Below are positions 10,266-20,290 of a DNA stretch of 64,000 nt, in pieces. Both the position numbers and the translations under genes were made by a program. The stretch covers positions 75,210,400 through 75,274,399 of the forward strand of contig OY829328.1 of the NCBI GenBank assembly GCA_963691655.1, read 5' to 3'. The notes beneath the pieces are model-generated. The model saw only the letters and a program-made list of their open reading frames with translations. It ran no database searches and was not told the DNA's origin. The stretch is from Toxonevra muliebris (Eukaryota; Arthropoda; Insecta; Diptera; Pallopteridae). Position 1 is the stretch's first letter, and every line of letters starts with the position of its first letter.

Positions 10266-11433
10266 GTTATGCAGACGGTTACGTCATGGACACAAGTTGA
10301 TGTTGCTTTAATGTAAAACGAAAGTTTGAGAGAGAGAGAGAGAGAGCAGGAGAGTAAAATATGACGAGTACGGTCACCACATAATTTGTTTTTCGATGCC
10401 GAATCATTAGATCAAACCAGTGTTGAATTGTGATTCTATTCGTAATAATGCACTTTTAGGAGCAAAATAGTACACTTTTAATAAAAAGCGCAAGATAGTG
10501 AAAAAAAAGAAAACTGTTTTAAAGGCAACTCTCACCAATATTGCTAGCATTTTTGTTTTGATCATCTAGACCGAAAACAAAAATGTATGAAATTTAAAGA
10601 AGTGTAAAAAGGTTAAAAAAAAGGACGAAAAAATCTAAAAGTATGTAAAGCGTACTAGTGATGAGGGATCAAATAACCGTCTGCATAACATGCTTGGGTC
10701 AGAGAGTTGAAAAATCAAAGAGAGAGTTTAAAAACTGGCGCTATTGACGATCATTTGACAGGCTGAGAGAAAAAGCGGGCTAAAATTTATATAAGAGCAA
10801 AAGTGAAATAATTTAGAGTGCCAGTGCAAGAATGGCATAAGTAATACGGTTTAGAGTGAAAATGAAACGTCTTAAAAGTAAGAGCAAAAATGGTATAACA
10901 ATTCTTTCAGAGCAAGAACAGCATAGCTTTTTATTCCGTTTTCGCTGTGAACATATTTCGTTTCACTTTTGCTCTGAACATATTTCGTTTTGCTCTTAAG
11001 TAAAATTATTCCATTTTTTTTCTGAACGTAGAAGTTATACCACTTTTCATCTCAGGCTCTCAAATGAGGACGATTCGGTTTTATATCACTTTCGAATGAT
11101 AAATGACAGGTTGAGGGGAAAAGCGGGCTAAAGTTTATATAAGAGTAAAAGTGACATAATTTAGAGTGTCAGTGCAAGAATGGCATAAGTAATACGGTTT
11201 AGAGTGAAAATGAAACGCCTTAAAAGTAAGAGCAAAAATGGTATAACAATTCTTTCAGATCAAGAACAGCATAATTTTTTATTCCCTTTTTCGATCTGAA
11301 CATATTTCGTTTTACTTTTGCTCTGAACATATTTCGTTTTGCTTTTGCTCTTAAGTAAAATTATTCCATTTTTTCTGAACGTAGAAGTTATACCACTTTT
11401 CCTCTCAGCCTCTCATTTGATCGTCTGCATAAC
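10266..11433. mobile_element. Composite inverted-repeat element with internal duplication
   Basis: GTTATGCAGACGG at 10266-10278 is mirrored by CCGTCTGCATAAC at 10677-10689 and again by CGTCTGCATAAC at 11422-11433. A second inverted pair is GACGATCATTTGACAGGCTG at 10747 against CAGCCTCTCATTTGATCGTC near 11405-11424. The structure fits one non-autonomous element with a second or duplicated core, but which end pairs with which is uncertain. Confidence 0.45.
10749..11420 (+). repeat. Tandem duplication, 348-bp period
   Basis: Two adjacent copies (about 10749-11097 and 11098-11420) share long blocks such as AGTGCAAGAATGGCATAAGT, AATACGGTTTAGAGTGAAAA and GAACGTAGAAGTTATACCAC. The offset measured on AAGCGGGCTA (10773 and 11121) is 348 bp. 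Similarity is high, so the duplication is fairly recent. No coding content. Confidence 0.85.
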
Positions 11434-13056
11434 TTCACCTTTATATGTCGATATTGTTTGTCATTTCTCTCCTTTAGCATTTAAATTCTTCAACCATTCA
11501 GCTTTTCTACTCAAGCTGCAAATTTGATTTTTGGATCTTGTTTAATATAAAATTTCATAAACCTCAGTGGTATGTAAAGAAAAACTATAGGCTTTTGCTA
11601 GTCGAAAACTAATCGAATGGAACTAGTGCGGTTTAAACTTAGAAATCTACTACCTTTTAAATTGCGATGCTATTACAAATTAAATGCAATTATAAATTAT
11701 TTATAAGCCTGAAAGTATGCAGTACTAAAAACAATGAACTAAAACTTATTAGGAACAGCGTTTGCTATTATAACTAACCTAAAATTAAAAAAAAAATAAA
11801 GCAAAATAAAATTTGCACATTGTCATCGAATTGTTAAGTCTGTGATAAATTTTTTTTTTAGTAATTGTCTCTGTCTTATATACATTCATGACTAAAATTA
11901 ACATAAATTTTAAATGCTTTAATCTGGCAAACACAAAAAACTAAAGCCATAATAAATTTCTATGTAAATTTGAAAATTCTGAAGCAAAAGAAATGCAAAT
12001 AGGTAGAGGTACCTATACCAAAAAAAAACAAAAAAAAAACAAAATTAAAATCGTTGGATTATAATAAAACAATAACCAAAAAGCCGCTAGGGAAATTACA
12101 AAAACAAAAAGGGAAACCGGTGAAAAGTGGGGAGAAAAACAAGAAAGGAAAACATGTAGACTTCATTCAATTCAATCAAATCAAATCCTTTCAAAAAAAA
12201 AAAAAAAAAAAAAAAAAAAAGATGAATATGTTACTCTGTTAATATGGTGGGTGAGAGTACTGATGGTGTTGGAGTTGTTGTTGGAGCTGATGCTGGTTTT
12301 GGTGCTGTTAATATTGCTGTTACTGTTGCTGTTGCTGTTACTGTTTCTGTTACTGATGATGGCGTTGGCTGCCACCCGCATTCAGTAACATATGTATGAA
12401 CACATACACACTCACACATACAAATAAGTGCGTACTCTTACTTTAATGTATATGTATATGTATATGTGAATATGTATTTATATTTTCCGTTTATTTGTTT
12501 GGTATGTATGGCTTCTTTCATACCATATTTGATATTTGCTTCTGCTGCAAGTCAACACACACACACACATACACATTCATATATATACCCCCAGTTGGAC
12601 AAACAGTGAGTACTCCTCAAACGATTAATGATTTCATTGCACCAAAAGAAAGGATAAACGAGCAACTCCAATAAAGTAAAAAAAATTTTGAATTTCACTA
12701 ACACAATTTCATAATTTTAAATGGTCTATTTTTAGAAATAATGATTAACAAAGACAGCCTGATTGAGTAGGTCAAATTTGTATATCTTACTCTCTCTCTT
12801 GTTCAGTTAACACTTTACGGTAGGCAGGGTAAAAACAGCCCCGCATATTTTTTTATGCATAGTGTGATATATTTTAACCCACCTCGAAAAGTTGAAATTA
12901 CTTATAGTCACACAGTTTAATTTTTTATTTACAGTTTCTCATTCTGCTGACAATGATATAGACCAAAAAAATGTATGTGCAACTGGTGTTTTTATTTTCT
13001 TTAAAATCGTGTGCATCAAAGAGTTAAAAATCAGTAACTAGTACTAGAATCATTGC
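11434..13056. other. No gene seen; low-complexity tracts
   Basis: Contains a poly-A tract (about 12194-12220), a GTT/GCT trinucleotide-rich patch (12260-12365), TATG repeats (12445-12470) and a CA tract (12556-12570). Frames through these tracts are low-complexity. Confidence 0.6.
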
Positions 13057-13377
13057 AAGAGTAGGTTAGGTTGGAGTGGCTGTCGAGAGACACACTTAGG
13101 CCTGAACGGCCCATTGTGATACCACATAGTTGGACCTACAGTTTTAACGCCGATTTCGAACGGCGGTGTGGCAATTTTTTATCGGCTTGGTGGTTTTGCC
13201 ATTACCAACCAAGGTGTGCACTTGTACACTATCTTATAATTCTCATACACTTCATATTGATAGTGAATATAAGAAAGTTATGAAAATTAACCACCAGACG
13301 AAGACGGGAATCGAACCCGAACCTCCCAGATGAAAGTCTAGTGCACTATCCACTAGGCTATCGAGGTCGTAAGAGTA
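13057..13377. repeat. 7-bp target duplication AAGAGTA of the SINE
   Basis: AAGAGTA occurs at 13057-13063 and 13371-13377, directly outside the two ends of the tRNA-derived element on the minus strand. Confidence 0.55.
13064..13370 (-). mobile_element. tRNA-derived SINE
   Basis: Read on the minus strand, the 5' part is tRNA-like: A box TAGCCTAGTGGATA (13347-13360) and B box GGTTCGATTCC (13307-13317), spaced as in a tRNA, so RNA polymerase III would transcribe it. The body continues about 230 bp and ends CAACCTAACC at 13064. The anticodon region (CTAGA-CTTTCA-TCTGG) gives a 6-nt loop and the acceptor strands do not pair, so it is not a working tRNA. The closest tRNA look is Glu-like around the CTTTCA loop. 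The flanking 7-bp repeat AAGAGTA supports retroposition. The partner LINE is unknown. Confidence 0.7.
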
Positions 13378-13411
13378 AAAGAAACAAAATTCAATGACAA
13401 TAAACTTTTTT

Positions 13412-13529
13412 GTGTGGCTCAGTTGGTACGTCGCACGTCGTTTAATATTCGCAATGCGAATTTTTTAGCCACAGGTTCGAGACTGGAAAAAGGCAACTCA
13501 AGAAAATAATAAAATTATAAAACGATAAT
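13412..13529 (+). mobile_element. Second tRNA-like Pol III cassette (SINE-head-like)
   Basis: A box TGGCTCAGTTGG (13415-13426) and B box-like GGTTCGAGACT (13474-13484) sit at tRNA spacing. About 45 bp of A-rich sequence follow. The 3' end cannot be fixed because it runs into the poly-T tract that ends the neighbouring LINE. A degenerate tRNA or a SINE head are both possible. Confidence 0.4.
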
Positions 13530-14092
13530 TTTTTTTTTTTTTTTTTTTTTGGAACAGACAAAAGAAGTATTCAAGAATACAGCACTCAGACAAGTTTTAC
13601 GTCCATTGTACTATATCCTGTGTTCCCTTTTGCTATTCTTTAAATATACCAGATTTATTAATAAACCTTAGCAGATCCTGCGGTGTTAGAGAGCTCAGGT
13701 GTTCGTCTCCCAACACTCCAGTACCAAATATGCTTACCCGGATCTGGCAGAAAGCGCGGCAGACACTAAGAAAGTGATCCGCCGTCTCTTCACATTCTTC
13801 CTCCAAACCACAGGAAGCACAGAAGGCACTAGCTCCTAGGCCAATCATATGCAAATGTTTGGCCCAAGAGAAATGACCTGTATATAATCCCACCAGCTGC
13901 CTGCAGCTCTTTCTGTTAAGTGATAACAGAAAGTCTGTTAGACGTTTCGAGATAACAGCCCCTCAGGTCCTCCCATTTACGATTGTGGGTAAAGTCGACC
14001 CACTCATTAATGGTGATCTTGATGATTGTAGACGACAAAGAGAGTACAGGTTCTGGGCCCAGGAAACCAGTTTCTGAACGCTTACTGGCCAG

Positions 14093-14106
14093 AAGGTCAG
14101 CCGATT
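14093..14106. repeat. 14-bp target duplication (left copy)
   Basis: AAGGTCAGCCGATT, identical to 14819-14832. It flanks the younger LINE and belongs to the old LINE's RNase H codons (minus strand E-S-A-D-L). Confidence 0.85.
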
Positions 14107-14818
14107 ATTATTATTATTATTTATTATTTAGGGGAGCCCAACCAGGCAGGCACTGCGACCTAAAAGATCTTTTGTGCCATTCCCCATTTTATGACAAAAT
14201 ACGTTCAGCTGACCTAACAAAAGTCAAGGCATCTTTCGTAGAAGAAGATTTCATGTGATCAGCCGTCAAAAACGAATAATCAAAGATTCTTCCTCTGAGC
14301 CGAGTCAAGGCCGGACACTCACACAGAATGTGATGTGTCGTCTCGTCATCTTCCATACATAGACGACATTCTGCCTTATTGGACAGACCTATTTTGCTTA
14401 GGTGATATCTGAGCCCATGGTGCCCAGACATGTAGCCCACCAATAGCTTAAGGTCAGGTTTTGAATAAGAGATGGGCTGATTTTGGGCAAGCGGAATGGT
14501 GAAAGCTTTTGCCTGTCTTAAACCCGGGATAGAGTTCCAATACTCTAGCCATTTTGCCTTAGACCACTCCTCAACGATAGATTTCGTAGAGGCCCAGCCG
14601 ATTCCGCAGAACGGATCGGGGCCAATGTGCTTGGTAGATGAACCTTGTTTAGTCAGTTCATCGGCGGCCTCATTACCAACAATGTCACAGTGGCCGGGTA
14701 CCCAACAAAGCGTCACTTTGTTATGGGTAGACAAGCGCTGGAGACTCTCAAAACACTCTTTCACCAGTTTAGAGGAAAAACTCCATGAAGAGGGAGCTAA
14801 AAGAGCCGCCTGGCTGTC
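14107..14818 (-). mobile_element. Young 5'-truncated LINE fragment with (TAA)n tail
   Basis: About 712 bp on the minus strand, starting inside its RNase H domain at DSQAALLAPSSWSF and ending in a TAATAATAA-type tail (14107-14130), a tail form known from I-type LINEs. It is inserted into the older LINE, with a 14-bp exact target duplication on both sides. Confidence 0.88.
14189..14818 (-). pseudogene. LINE ORF2 C-terminus: RNase H end and zinc knuckle (young copy)
   Basis: About 210 open codons without a stop, read on the minus strand. They hold the second half of RNase H, SDSQAALL then WVPGHCDIVGNEAADELTK, which carries the conserved H and final D. A C-terminal knuckle C-R-L-C then HHILCEC follows, and the frame ends RSAERILS at 14189. 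The rest of ORF2 (endonuclease, reverse transcriptase) was lost at insertion by 5' truncation. The open frame, in contrast to the shattered host LINE, shows this insertion is younger. The apparent N-terminal 15 residues of the open frame (GTGHSGISGNESAD) belong to the older LINE, not to this one. Confidence 0.85.
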
Positions 14819-14832
14819 AAGGTCAGCCGATT
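14819..14832. repeat. 14-bp target duplication (right copy)
   Basis: AAGGTCAGCCGATT, identical to 14093-14106. Confidence 0.85.
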
Positions 14833-15236
14833 CATTTCCTGAAATTCCTGAGTGTCCAGTGCCCAACACAATCAAGCCTGGATTTGCAATGCATAACCAG
14901 TTTAGACCTGGTTAGAGGATTAAGCAAGGATTTAAGCGCAGCCTGACTGTCACTAAATACACAGATACTCCTTTCTCTCCAAACATTATCAATAACGCGG
15001 TTCATTGCCTGGATGATTGCAAAAACAGAAGCATACAACCCAAGAGAGAAGTGAAGGTGCACTCTATCATTTTCAATGAAGACTCCAGAACACGAACCGA
15101 ATTCTATTCTGGAGCTGTCAGTGAAAATACGCTGACAATCAACTCCGGATAACTGTAAATAATAAAAAAAATAAAAAATAATGAACAAAAATGAATATAA
15201 CATTATAATTAAAAAAAAAAAATAAAAAAAAAAATG

Positions 15237-15312
15237 TTGTGGGATTTGAACCTTGGCGCACACAAGTGCTTGCGTGCTTACGGGCGTTTTAGACAACTAG
15301 TCTATGGCGTCT
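15237..15312 (-). mobile_element. Third tRNA-like Pol III cassette
   Basis: On the minus strand an A box-like TAGACTAGTTGT (15293-15304) and an exact-looking B box GGTTCAAATCC (15242-15252) stand at tRNA spacing, followed by a T-rich stretch that would terminate Pol III. No cloverleaf closes convincingly. It abuts the 5' truncation of the old LINE. Confidence 0.45.
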
Positions 15313-16033
15313 TGAATTTGACAGCAACAATTTTGGAGTTTTGTTTTTCTATGAGATGCTCGTAATCGTGTCCTCCTTTATTACTCCTTTTGGTGGCTAA
15401 AACGAGTACTCCATGCCCTTGGACATAAAGCGCGGTTCACGCCAAATTGGCACGCTTTGCTGTGGTCACCACGTCGCCCCTAGTCATAAGAACAACAAAT
15501 TTTTTACTGGGATTTGTTTACAATACCGTTACCGTTAGTTGATAAATTTTTCATATTAATTGATCGCAAGTTGGTGATTGTGTGCACAATGGAAGCTGCA
15601 AATAGAAAATTTGATTGTGAACAAATTTATTGAAAATCCGTCGTGGTCTGGTTCAAAGATTGCGAAAGTGTTAAATATCTCCAAAAGAACGGTATGTAGA
15701 GTTATAAAATGATATAAAGAAACTCTTAGTGTTGAAAGAGCTAAAAAAATTGTGAACAAAACGGGAACCACTAACCTAAAATTAAAGGCAAAGATCTTGA
15801 GGTCCATCAAAAGCAATCCTGGACTATCGGATAGCGATCGTGCCAAAAAATTCAATACCAGCAAAAGTACAGCTAGACGAGTACGCATAAAAGCTGAGCT
15901 AAAGTGCTATCGTGCTATAAAATATTCAAATAGAACAGACAAACAGAATTTCCTGGCCCAAAAACGTGCTCGTCTTCTTTATCATAATGTTTTGACCAAA
16001 TTCAATGGATGCATTATTGTGGATGACGAATCA

Positions 16034-16600
16034 TATGTAGTAGTAGTAGTAGTAGTAGCATGTTCTTTATTTTCATAAATGAATTACGAATAAGTTCTTA
16101 TTATAATTTTAAAGAACATAGAATAATGGCATGGCTCAGAGCCGTCGCCATAGACAAACTTAAGCAATTTACTTGGCAGTGACTATTTATCATATATGTA
16201 TATTAAAAATCTTCTGACAATATATTTCTTCTATACTCTATGGCGTTGACTAAAAAGTTTATTAAAGATTGCCAGCTGTTCCCATTTAGCAACTCAATAC
16301 ATTCTTTACGCGTTAATGATGGCCTTCTCATGTAAAGCATTCTAAGCTCCTGTAGTATGGGGCATATTGCCAAGAAATGCATAGCGTCTTCTCTCTGGCG
16401 CATATTGCACAGCGAGCAATTTTCGTTCTGGTTGCTTATGTTGGGGCGGTAGTTTAAATTTAACACCTCTACCCTGGCCTTGAAAATAGCAGATATTGAG
16501 TACGTTCCAAACTGATTTCTAAAGTAATTTTTTTCGGTCAGGTTATAGTTCAGGCATTTATACATATTCCTTGTTGTGCTTTGCCGGGCTTGAGCTTCAA
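16034..16600 (-). mobile_element. LINE fragment with zinc knuckle and (CTA)n tail
   Basis: Minus strand. The open frame 16565-16203 ends ...NAIEYRRNILSEDF and carries a C-terminal knuckle C-S-L-C then MHFLAIC. It is followed by about 150 bp of 3' sequence and a (CTA)n tail at 16037-16060 in the plus-strand form GTAGTAGTAG. 5'-truncated. The knuckle differs from the neighbouring LINE 16607-18270, which lacks one, so these are two insertions. The LINE clade is unresolved. Confidence 0.65.
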
Positions 16601-16606
16601 AATGTT

Positions 16607-18270
16607 GTTTATTTTATTTATTTTATTTTATTTGATTTTTTTAGGAATTCCGAGTACAACAAGAACAGTGTCTTATATTATAGTACTAGTCATAACAAGA
16701 TTATATTAATTAATTAATTAAGGTGGGAAAAAAAATTATACAGTAAAAATAAACATGACATGACGAATTAATGAATAAAATAACAATAAAAGTACATATG
16801 TACGTATAAAGCAGGAAATATTTTAAATTAACGATTATTTGACAGATATAGAAATAATTTCTTTTTAAATTGCAAGGCGTTACTTAAGAGTTGTAATTCA
16901 TGGGGGAGCGTGTTCCAAAGACGTATTGAGCTCACAAAGAATTGGCGTTCAGATATTTGGCATAAGTATCTAATCTGTATTAGTTGTTTACCACGATTTG
17001 AACGAGAGAAACGCAATCTATTAAATAAGTAAGTGGGTTCCTTTGTAAAAATAACTTTATGTAGTTGAAGAGTTGCTTTGAGTTGTAATAAGTTATCAAA
17101 TGATATACCAAAAATTTGTCTAGAATATTCAGATATGTGGTCAGTCCGTTGTCTCTCTATTTCGTACATATTGCGTATGAGGCACTGCTGTGATGATGCC
17201 CAAGCATTGCGGTCATCAAGTACCATATCAACGTTGAATTCACGAGCAAGTGTTTCCCATTTGTGGAAGCATTGTGACTTGTTCGCCAAGAGATGCGATG
17301 CGACTATTGTCGGCAGTCTGTTTGCGGGTAGATTCATAACTTTGTCGATGTATCCAAAATGCAGCTGCAGAGTGTATGTAAAAAGTGTTGGGAGACCTGT
17401 TTCCAAATGGATTGCATAATTAGGTGTGTTTATTGGGAGATGAAATACTTTTTTAATATAATGTCTTATAAGTTTTTCTGCTTCTTCGTAGGGTGAACAG
17501 CCCCAGACTTGGGCAGCATAGCACATGATTGATCTTGCCGTTGCTTAAACATTTTGTATTTCGTGCTGTGGTCTACGTTTTTTCTCCCAAAGAGTGCTCT
17601 CCATGTGCTGTTTAGCGCGACTTTCGAGTCTTTCAGCTTTTGTTGTAGATGCTTCGTGAAACGCATATTTTCAGTTAAGATGATACCCAAGTACTTATAT
17701 TGTTTTATAACTTCTAACTTAACTTCATTTAGATTCCATGACTCTTCCTCTGCCCTCCCGGACCACCATTACTTTTGATTTATCCGTATTTATTTGTAGG
17801 TTCCACGTTTGACAGTAGCTGTGCAGTACGTCTATCATCTGCTGTAGCATTTGTGGACTCTCTGCGAAGATAACCACGTCGTCAGCATACATTAAAATTT
17901 TTATAATGTTGTTTCCCAGAAGAACTCCTCCGGGTAGCAAGGCTGATATATCGTCGATGAATAGCGCAAAAAGTAGAGGGCTAAGTAGACACCCCTGCTT
18001 GACTCCTTTGTTGGTCTCAAACCAGACAAACGCCTACCATCCCATACCGCAGTTTTGTTGTCAGAGTATAGATTTTGTATTGCGTTGAGCATTTTCGATG
18101 ACACGCCCCTGTTGCTTAGTTTGTAGAAGAGGCTTCTTCTGTCGACGGTATCAAATGCAGCCTTAAAATCGATAAAGAACATGTACATTTTTCTTTTGGT
18201 TTGTAGATGCTCACTTGCGATTGATGTTAAAACGAATATGCTATCAATAGTCGAATAACCTTTCCTGATT
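16607..18270 (-). mobile_element. LINE fragment with reverse transcriptase, 5'-truncated
   Basis: Minus strand. It begins inside the RT domain at RKGYSTIDSIF near 18265 and ends in an A-rich tail (plus-strand TTTATTTTATTTTATTT, 16607-16632). No RNase H is seen between RT and C-terminus. The C-terminal motif FFVSSIRLWNTLPHEL is of the kind found at the end of several RNase-H-less LINE lineages. No target duplication is evident, and sequence of the host transposon is missing at the junction. Confidence 0.75.
16828..18265 (-). pseudogene. LINE reverse transcriptase and C-terminal region
   Basis: RT motifs in order on the minus strand: RKGYSTIDSIFVLTSI, FIDFKAAFDTVDR (18170-18130, first catalytic D), a frame break near 18010 where the LSPLLF-type motif would lie, then MYADDVVIFAES (about 17890, the catalytic DD), and the thumb region with TDKSKVMVV. 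The C-terminal 230 residues (17526-16828) are open and end FVSSIRLWNTLPHEL...YLSNNR. Several frameshifts (about 18010, 17730, 17540) break the chain. The encoded enzyme would have copied LINE RNA at nicked chromosomal DNA. It is inactive here. Confidence 0.8.
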
Positions 18271-18660
18271 AGTATCAGACAAATAAAGTAGATGTAGTGC
18301 CCAAATATATGAATCCACCCAATTGCCCCCAGCTTCGACCGATCGAAAAATACTGGGCTATTACAAAGTATAAGTTGAAGAAAAATGCAGGTATTGTCAA
18401 AAATGTGAATTCAATGTTACTAAAATGGAACCAAATAGCCGCAAAAGTATCCAGAGCTGATGTTCAAAGGTTGATGGGGTCCATTAAAAGGAATACCCGG
18501 AACTTTTTGCACAACAAAGAAATTTAGATCTTTTAATATTATAGTATTAAAACACAATATTAAACTTATCATTTAATGCATTATTTGTTATTCTGAGTGT
18601 TCTGGTTAAAAAGAATACAGCAACTTTCCTGCGTGCCAATTTTGCGTGAAGCGCGCTTTA

Positions 18661-19740
18661 CAATGTTAAAAAAGAGTACAAAATGCAAGAGCTTTAGAGC
18701 AATAGGAAGTAATCGATTGCTCGCTTTGGAGCACTCAACGATTACTCCTATGATCATCCAAAGTTCAGCTGGGCTTATATTTTTCACTCATGCATACACA
18801 TGTACTTACATATATATAGCTTATACAGATTCTTGCCGAAGGGTGCAATATTTTGTTTTTTGTTTTTTCTACTCTTTTTTGTTGGTTGTTGTAGGCATAT
18901 AAAAACTGAATATGATTGCTTTTAATATTTTTCAACATGGCTTCTTCTCTTCTTCCTCATTTTTTTTGTTTTTTTTCTACTTCTCCTTTTGAAGTAGAAC
19001 TTATATTGACTTATTTTTTATTTCTTCTTTTTTTTTTTTTTTTCTTTTTTTTTGCTACCATTATTTACGCAGGATATTGAATGAAAGTTGTGCAAAATGA
19101 TTGCGTTTAATACCACAGGGTACTATATTTTCATTTCAATGTTTCAATACTTTGCTGCGTAACTACCAACAACTGAAGGAGACTGCAATATATGTTAGTA
19201 CAATTTATGGTTTATTGAATTGAAGTAATATTTTTAATAATTCTTATTGGTTTGTACTTACAAACGTATTTACGTTTAGATATAAAAATAAAAATTCATA
19301 TATTATTTTTATATAGGTAGGTGCTTTGATGACATGTGATCCGAAAATGTATTGAAGAAAGCAATAAATCCACAAAATGAACATTTCTATTAGAGAAAGT
19401 GCATATGACTACACTGAATTTTAGATATTGAAAACAGAAGGTTTTTATGAAATTATGGGGTTTTTAGCATTTAGCAAGAATTTCCAAGTTGTTTCAATTT
19501 GAATGTAGAAGAGTCAATTGAAATTCAGGAATTCCGATTTTTGTTTTAACTTGAATGCAGAAAAGTCAAATGAATTTCCGGAAGCTTCAATGTGAATCCG
19601 AAACAGTAACAAAAATAAGTACTGAATAAAAGAAGCTGCAAACAAACGAGTATAACATACACAGCAGATTTGATGTGTAATTCATATAAATAATTAAAAA
19701 TCAAATAATTGCTTTATAAACTAAATTTACACATTACCAT
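18661..19740. other. No gene seen
   Basis: AT-rich, with T-rich pyrimidine tracts (18950-19060). Nothing recognisable. Confidence 0.6.
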
Positions 19741-19957
19741 ATATGACGCGTTCAGAGGAAAAGTGAGGAGTAAAATTTTAGAGGAAAGGTGAAATAGAAA
19801 ACTTCATAAACCCAAAACGAAGTCTCGTTCTGCTTTGCCTATTTGAGTTTGTATGTATGCTTAAGTTACAACTCTTTGTGCTATATTGCTGTAGTCAGCA
19901 ACCACTCTTTCCTTTAGTAAATTTGATGCTTCACTTTTCCTCTGAGCGCGTCGTATA
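19741..19957. mobile_element. Small inverted-repeat element
   Basis: ATATGACGCGTTCAGAGGAA at 19741 mirrors TTCCTCTGAGCGCGTCGTAT ending at 19957. The inversion extends about 50 bp (AAAGTGA...AAATTT / AAATTT...TCACTTT). No coding content. Confidence 0.6.
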
Positions 19958-20039
19958 ATGAGGCTCCCAGAATCATACTGAATGAACTCCAGTTCTTTCG
20001 CTAAATGAGTTTCATGTGAATTCTGAAGATGGACTCTCT

Positions 20040-20290
20040 GATTCATTATCTAATTTTTTTAATTTTTTTTATATGAGGTTTTTTCTCTCTCTCTCTCTTA
20101 ATTTGAGAGCTCAATAAAATGCACTTCATTCTCTTTTACTGAAATAACGTAGTTTTAATTTTTAACAACAAAGTTTTGGCATGAAGCTGCCATACTCAAA
20201 TTTTTTGTACACATCGTTGTAAATCAAATGCATTATGAGACTTGATTTGCGAATTTTTGAATATGGCAACTTTTAACGAAAAACAAAAAC
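20040..20290 (+). repeat. Dispersed repeat family A, 3' part
   Basis: Shares with 34200-34430 and 35140-35290 the ordered blocks TCTCTCAAATTGAGAG-like, AAATGCAC...CTCTTTTACTGA, TTTTGGCA...AGCTGCC, CATCGTTGTAAA-T-AAATGCATTA and ATGGCAACTTTT. Diverged, non-coding. Confidence 0.5.

Larger units (their letters stand above)
13633..15150 (-). pseudogene. LINE ORF2 C-terminus: RNase H and zinc knuckle (old copy)
   Basis: The RNase H domain starts with IFTDSSRIEFGSCSGVFI (the catalytic D in TD, usual G after it lost to S) and continues with SDSQAALKSL (15000-14930). After a frame break it goes on as GTGHSGISGNESAD (about 14875-14832), the H-and-D end of the fold. Beyond the younger insertion the frame resumes LLASKRSETG near 14092. 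The C-terminus carries a knuckle, C-x2-C at CASCGLEEECEETADHFLSV followed by C, and ends LTPQDLLRFINKSGIF at 13633. RNase H would remove template RNA during target-primed reverse transcription. Frameshifts within the domain and the nested insertion make it inactive. Confidence 0.75.
13530..15152 (-). mobile_element. Old LINE 3' part, split by a younger LINE
   Basis: Minus-strand non-LTR retrotransposon, 5'-truncated at about 15152. It is read through 14833, interrupted by 14107-14818, then continues 14106-13530 and ends in an A-tail (T run 13530-13551). Coding remnants are an RNase H domain and a C-terminal zinc knuckle. RNase H in a poly-A LINE suggests an I/R1/LOA-type lineage, but the reverse transcriptase is absent from the window. 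Confidence 0.75.
15589..18527 (+). pseudogene. DD37E transposase, split and truncated
   Basis: The start is taken at ATG 15589, 134 bp inside the left repeat, but the frame shifts soon after. The DNA-binding half reads KAKILRSIKSNPGLSDSDRA... (15752-15950) with an HTH and the TARRVR region. The first catalytic aspartate lies in IIVDDESYV (about 16005-16030), where a (TAG)n run marks the LINE junction. Coding resumes at about 18272 (YQTNKVDVVPK), with the last catalytic glutamate in CPQLRPIEKYW and a stop at 18525-18527. By alignment with copy B the segment with the second catalytic aspartate (about 100 residues) is gone. An in-frame stop also precedes KETLSVERAKK. Inactive. Confidence 0.8.
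15428..18658 (+). mobile_element. Tc1/mariner DD37E element (copy C), split by LINEs
   Basis: 28-bp terminal inverted repeats, AAGCGCGGTTCACGCC... at 15428 and, inverted from 18658, AAGCGCGCTTCACGCA..., with two mismatches. TA flanks both ends (15426-15427 and 18659-18660). Its transposase is related to copies A (46661) and B (62291). About 2.2 kb of minus-strand LINE sequence (16034-18270) sits in the middle, and about 310 bp of the transposase centre are missing at that site. Confidence 0.88.

Noticed and set aside
12340..12380. Third hammerhead core (CTGATGATG)
   Set aside because: No GAAA or GTC at the right spacing and no stem II.
12181..12419. N/S/T-rich frames on the minus strand
   Set aside because: Trinucleotide (GTT/GCT) low-complexity DNA without other coding evidence.
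13290..13370. Functional tRNA gene on the minus strand
   Set aside because: The A and B boxes are good, but the anticodon loop is 6 nt and the acceptor strands do not pair; a SINE head fits better.
14189..14875. Single 228-codon RNase H protein
   Set aside because: Its first 15 residues belong to the older LINE; the frame crosses an insertion junction marked by the 14-bp duplication.
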